DNA from: Pseudomonas sp. W4I3 | GTDB lineage: Bacteria > Pseudomonadota > Gammaproteobacteria > Pseudomonadales > Pseudomonadaceae | Direction of reading: 5' to 3' | Length of the DNA: 64,000 nucleotides | Assembly: GCF_030816195.1 (NCBI RefSeq) | Contig: NZ_JAUSXS010000001.1 | Coordinates: 891,501-955,500, forward strand | Shown here: positions 61,565 to 64,000 of the stretch, in pieces | Layout of the letters: each line of letters opens with the position of its first letter | Numbering within the stretch: the stretch's first letter is position 1 | Program-made: the position numbers and the translations under genes | Notes under the pieces: model-generated | The model's input: only the letters and a program-made list of their open reading frames with translations | What the model was told of the DNA's origin: nothing | The model's database searches: none

Positions 61565-62560
61565 TCAGTTAAATACTGAGTCATAAGCAAACAACGCCGG
61601 CGCCCCGCCGGTGTGCAGGAAAATGATCGGCCCGTCCGCAAAGCGCTGACGTCCGATGCCGTCGAGCAGGCCCGCCATGGCCTTGCCGGTGTAGACCGGG
61701 TCCAGCAACAGACCTTCCTGGCTGGCCAAAAGTTTGATCGCCGACAACGTGCCTGCATTCGGCTCGCCATACCGTGGGCCGAAGTATTCGTCCCACAGGA
61801 TCACCTTGAATGCCTCGGGTACATCGACGCCAAGCAGCTCGGCCGTGCGTTCGGCCAGGCCTTGGACTTTCGGGCGTTGTGCTTCATCGGTGCGCGACAC
61901 GGTGACGCCAATCACCGGCAGGTCCGGCAGCGCTTGGCTCAGCGCCAATGCCAGGCCGCTGTGGGTGCCGGCACTGCCTGAGGCGAGTACCACCGCCGCG
62001 AAGTCGAGGCCGCTGTCTTCGATCTGTGCCGCCAGCTCCAGGCCGGCACGCACATAGCCCAGCGCGCCGAGGGCATTGGAGCCGCCGATAGGCACCAGGT
62101 AGGGTTTCTTGCCGTTGCTGCGCAGGCGGTCGGCCAGGGCGTTGAGTTGGTCGTCGGCGTTGTCGAGGTTTTCCACCCGCTCCACCTTGGCGTCAAACAA
62201 CTCCAGCAACAGGCGGTTACCGTTGCCCAGGTAATTAGGGTCTTCGGTGCCGGTGGGGTTTTCCAGCAGGGCGACGCAGCCCAGGCCGAGTTTGGCGGCC
62301 AGCGCGGCGGTCTGGCGCACGTGGTTGGACTGAATGGCGCCGGCGGTGATCAGGGTGTCGGCGCCCTGGGCGATGGCGTCGGCGGCGAGGTATTCAAGTT
62401 TGCGCAGTTTGTTGCCACCCATGGCCAGCGGGGTGGTGTCGTCGCGTTTGACGTAGATCTCCCTGCCCAGCCAGGCCGACAGCCGCTCGAGTTTTTCCAG
62501 GGCGGTGGCGCCGCCCAGCAGTTCCAGGCGGTTAAAGCGGTCGAGGTGTTGTTTGATCAT
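61565..62560 (-). CDS. dcyD: D-cysteine desulfhydrase
   Basis: 331-residue PLP enzyme (ACC deaminase/D-cysteine desulfhydrase family) that converts D-cysteine to pyruvate, sulfide and ammonia. The PLP lysine is K51 in [20 protein letters not shown] phosphate-binding glycine-rich loop is seen in [17 protein letters not shown], and [10 protein letters not shown] lies near the active site. Linkage to the cystine importer tcyJLN argues for the desulfhydrase and against ACC deaminase. It is divergent from epsC. Confidence 0.9.
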   Translation of the reverse strand: MIKQHLDRFNRLELLGGATALEKLERLSAWLGREIYVKRDDTTPLAMGGNKLRKLEYLAADAIAQGADTLITAGAIQSNHVRQTAALAAKLGLGCVALLENPTGTEDPNYLGNGNRLLLELFDAKVERVENLDNADDQLNALADRLRSNGKKPYLVPIGGSNALGALGYVRAGLELAAQIEDSGLDFAAVVLASGSAGTHSGLALALSQALPDLPVIGVTVSRTDEAQRPKVQGLAERTAELLGVDVPEAFKVILWDEYFGPRYGEPNAGTLSAIKLLASQEGLLLDPVYTGKAMAGLLDGIGRQRFADGPIIFLHTGGAPALFAYDSVFN

Positions 62561-62725
62561 GGCTACGCACGGTGGCTAAGTGATGAGGCGACTATAGGCA
62601 GGCACTTTTCATCGGGCAACCGGCAATCGCTTATGTCGGATGGTTCTTAGCCTCACACCATTGGTTCTTAAGAGCTGCCAGGGTGCATATCGTAGAGTGA
62701 GGCCATTTCGTCAGGAGTGAAGACC

Positions 62726-63652
62726 GTGAGTGAGCGTTCCAGTCATTGGCAATTACCGACCATCGTCAGCCAACTGCGCAGCGCCCGCGACCAGTGGCGA
62801 ACGCGCAATGGTCGCCTGAGTGGCGAACACGGTGGCCGCGAATTACCGTCCCGCGAGGCCGTAGCGCAGATTCTTGAAGCGTTGTGCGGCGCACTCTTCC
62901 CGATGCGCCTGGGCCCGGTGGACCTGCGTGAAGAAAGTGAAGATTTCTACGTCGGGCATACCCTCGATGTCGCCCTTAACGCCTTGCTCGCCCAGGCCCG
63001 CCTGGAACTGCGCTACGCCGCGCGCCAGGGCGGCCAGGATGACAGTGAAGTCAACGCCCATGCCATTCGCCTGATCCAGGATTTCGCCCTGGCATTACCG
63101 GCTTTGCGCAGCCTGCTGGACACCGACGTACTGGCCGCCTACCACGGTGACCCGGCCGCGCGCAGCGTGGATGAGGTGCTGCTGTGCTATCCAGGCATCC
63201 TCGCGGTGATTCACCACCGCCTCGCCCATCACCTGTACCGCGCCGGTCTGCCATTGCTGGCGCGGATCAGTGCGGAAATCGCTCACTCGGCCACCGGTAT
63301 CGATATCCACCCCGGCGCGCAGATCGGCCCGAGTTTCTTTATCGACCACGGGACCGGTGTGGTCATTGGCGAGACGGCGATCATCGGCGAGCGGGTGCGG
63401 ATCTACCAGGCGGTGACGTTGGGCGCCAAGCGCTTCCCGGCGGACGAGGACGGGCAGTTGCAGAAAGGCCATCCGCGTCATCCTATCGTTGAGGATGATG
63501 TGGTGATTTACGCGGGCGCCACCATTTTGGGGCGGATTACCATCGGCAAGGGCTCGACCATTGGCGGTAATGTGTGGCTGACCCGCAGCGTGCCGGCCGA
63601 GGCGAATATCACCCAGGCCAATCTGCAGCATGACGATGGCGCCCAAAAGTAA
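62726..63652 (+). CDS. epsC: Serine O-acetyltransferase EpsC
   Basis: 308 residues from GTG 62726, with AGGAG 9 nt upstream; GTG at 62717 is too close to that site. An N-terminal alpha-helical domain precedes a left-handed beta-helix of hexapeptide repeats: GIDIHPGAQIGPSFFIDHGTGVVIGETAIIGERVRIYQAVTLGA, with the catalytic histidine in DHGTGVVIGE. It makes O-acetylserine, the sulfide acceptor for cysteine synthesis and, as N-acetylserine, the inducer of CysB. Divergence from dcyD links cysteine degradation and synthesis. Confidence 0.9.
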   Translation: MSERSSHWQLPTIVSQLRSARDQWRTRNGRLSGEHGGRELPSREAVAQILEALCGALFPMRLGPVDLREESEDFYVGHTLDVALNALLAQARLELRYAARQGGQDDSEVNAHAIRLIQDFALALPALRSLLDTDVLAAYHGDPAARSVDEVLLCYPGILAVIHHRLAHHLYRAGLPLLARISAEIAHSATGIDIHPGAQIGPSFFIDHGTGVVIGETAIIGERVRIYQAVTLGAKRFPADEDGQLQKGHPRHPIVEDDVVIYAGATILGRITIGKGSTIGGNVWLTRSVPAEANITQANLQHDDGAQK

Positions 63653-63671
63653 CGAACCTGCACGAATCCCC

Positions 63672-63699
63672 TGTGGGAGGGGGCAAGCCCCCTCCCACA
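63672..63699. repeat. Compact REP palindrome after epsC
   Basis: TGTGGGAGGGGGC and its complement abut with a 2-nt centre, a minimal inverted pair of the main REP family. It may act as the transcript end of epsC. Confidence 0.85.
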
Positions 63700-63825
63700 T
63701 TTATCTGCATTTCAAATTCGGGTTGCTGAACGTTTTGTCATCTCCACCCGTCATACCAATCCCTGAGCGTGTGTAGGAATCCACTACCACTCAGCCCCGA
63801 AATTAGTCCCAAACCGCCTATTCAT

Positions 63826-63855
63826 GTTTAACTTGAACGTTCGTTCAAGTTAAAC
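63826..63855. promoter_or_regulatory. 30-bp palindrome, TetR-type operator candidate
   Basis: The arms GTTTAACTTGAACG and CGTTCAAGTTAAAC are perfectly complementary around a central TT. TTGAAC in the left arm could be a -35 element. Its size and symmetry suit a TetR-family repressor dimer pair, as upstream of efflux operons. It lies 92 nt before the last start codon. Confidence 0.6.
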
Positions 63856-63893
63856 CGGTGGTTCGCTGCCCGCTCACAACAGGAGGCTTACCT

Positions 63894-63950
63894 TTGCTGA
63901 GTCCGTTATTCACAGCCACATTTCACACCTCAGGGGTGCATGGTTCATGA
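63894..63950 (+). CDS. Possible 18-codon leader peptide
   Basis: AGGAGG (63881-63886) precedes a TTG that opens an 18-codon frame. Its TGA overlaps the ATG of the next frame in an ATGA arrangement. Translational coupling of a leader to the following gene is possible. Alternatively the Shine-Dalgarno serves no real leader. Confidence 0.3.
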   Translation: MLSPLFTATFHTSGVHGS

Positions 63951-64000
63951 GTGCATCGTCCACCCCTTCCAGCGGTCAGGTGCGCATGAATGCGCCCGTC
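63947..64000 (+). CDS. Start of an unidentified protein, cut by window end
   Basis: Only 18 codons are present (MSASSTPSSGQVRMNAPV), polar and Ser/Pro-rich, without enough sequence to name a family. The strong palindromic operator upstream suggests a drug-efflux component or similar TetR-controlled gene; inference only. Confidence 0.45.
   Translation, partial: MSASSTPSSGQVRMNAPV

Noticed and set aside
7231..63699. Multiple dispersed palindromic repeats as a possible CRISPR array
   Set aside because: Units are scattered singly or in inverted pairs, not in regularly spaced direct repeats, and no cas genes are present.

Overview
The window reads as the chromosome of a Pseudomonas of the fluorescens group. 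The evidence is high-GC coding sequence, about a dozen copies of the GTGGGAGGGGGCTTGC REP/REPIN family typical of that group, and gene order matching P. aeruginosa around desA, a GGDEF/EAL gene, oscA, sbp and cysTWA. No rRNA, tRNA, CRISPR array, prophage or recognisable transposase gene is visible.

Layout. 1-2.7 kb (minus strand): a 5'-truncated flavin amino-acid monooxygenase, a nitrilase-family amidohydrolase and an internally duplicated membrane protein cut by the window edge. 2.8-7.2 kb: a PAS-GGDEF diguanylate cyclase, the DesA desaturase and a membrane PAS-GGDEF-EAL protein. 7.5-11.6 kb: oscA-sbp-cysT-cysW-cysA sulfate uptake. 11.8-16.7 kb: housekeeping and regulatory genes (Mpo1-like, Crp/Fnr, a secreted HIUase plus HbpS-like pair, a receiver-only response regulator, an AraC regulator and a second desaturase). 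16.7-34.9 kb: a sulfate-ester and organosulfur block (atsC-atsB, atsR, two SftR-like LysR regulators, atsK, a formylglycine-type sulfatase, an SftP-like TonB receptor, a CynX-like MFS, tonB-exbB-exbD, an RBBP9-like hydrolase, a degenerate SfnR-like activator and an orphan MetQ-type protein). 35.2-36.5 kb: an AT-richer foreign-looking gene with a TcdA/TcdB-type glycosyltransferase domain. 36.8-39.7 kb: a polar amino-acid ABC transporter. 39.8-46.3 kb: an AAA ATPase and a TriABC-like RND pump. 46.5-51.2 kb: a secreted glycoside-hydrolase-like protein, a 492-bp MITE-like element, a methyltransferase and a membrane protein. 51.2-57.7 kb (minus): a methionine-type ABC transporter (metI, metN, metQ) next to an LLM monooxygenase and two SfnB-like oxidoreductases. 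57.9-63.7 kb: a two-repeat protein of unknown function, the cystine ABC transporter tcyJ-tcyL-tcyN, D-cysteine desulfhydrase dcyD and serine acetyltransferase epsC. The window ends in an efflux-type promoter with a 30-bp palindrome.

How it works together: more than half of the window serves sulfur scavenging. It holds sulfate import, sulfate-ester uptake through a TonB-energised outer-membrane receptor and an ABC importer, oxidative and hydrolytic sulfate-ester cleavage, flavin-dependent release of sulfur from organic compounds, methionine/cystine-type uptake, D-cysteine breakdown and O-acetylserine synthesis. Short AT-rich motifs are shared between several of the promoters. The most unusual items are the stand-alone TcdA/B-like glycosyltransferase, the element with 20-bp inverted repeats and a 10-bp target duplication inside a REP, and the sigma-54 activator lacking GAFTGA and its DNA-binding end.
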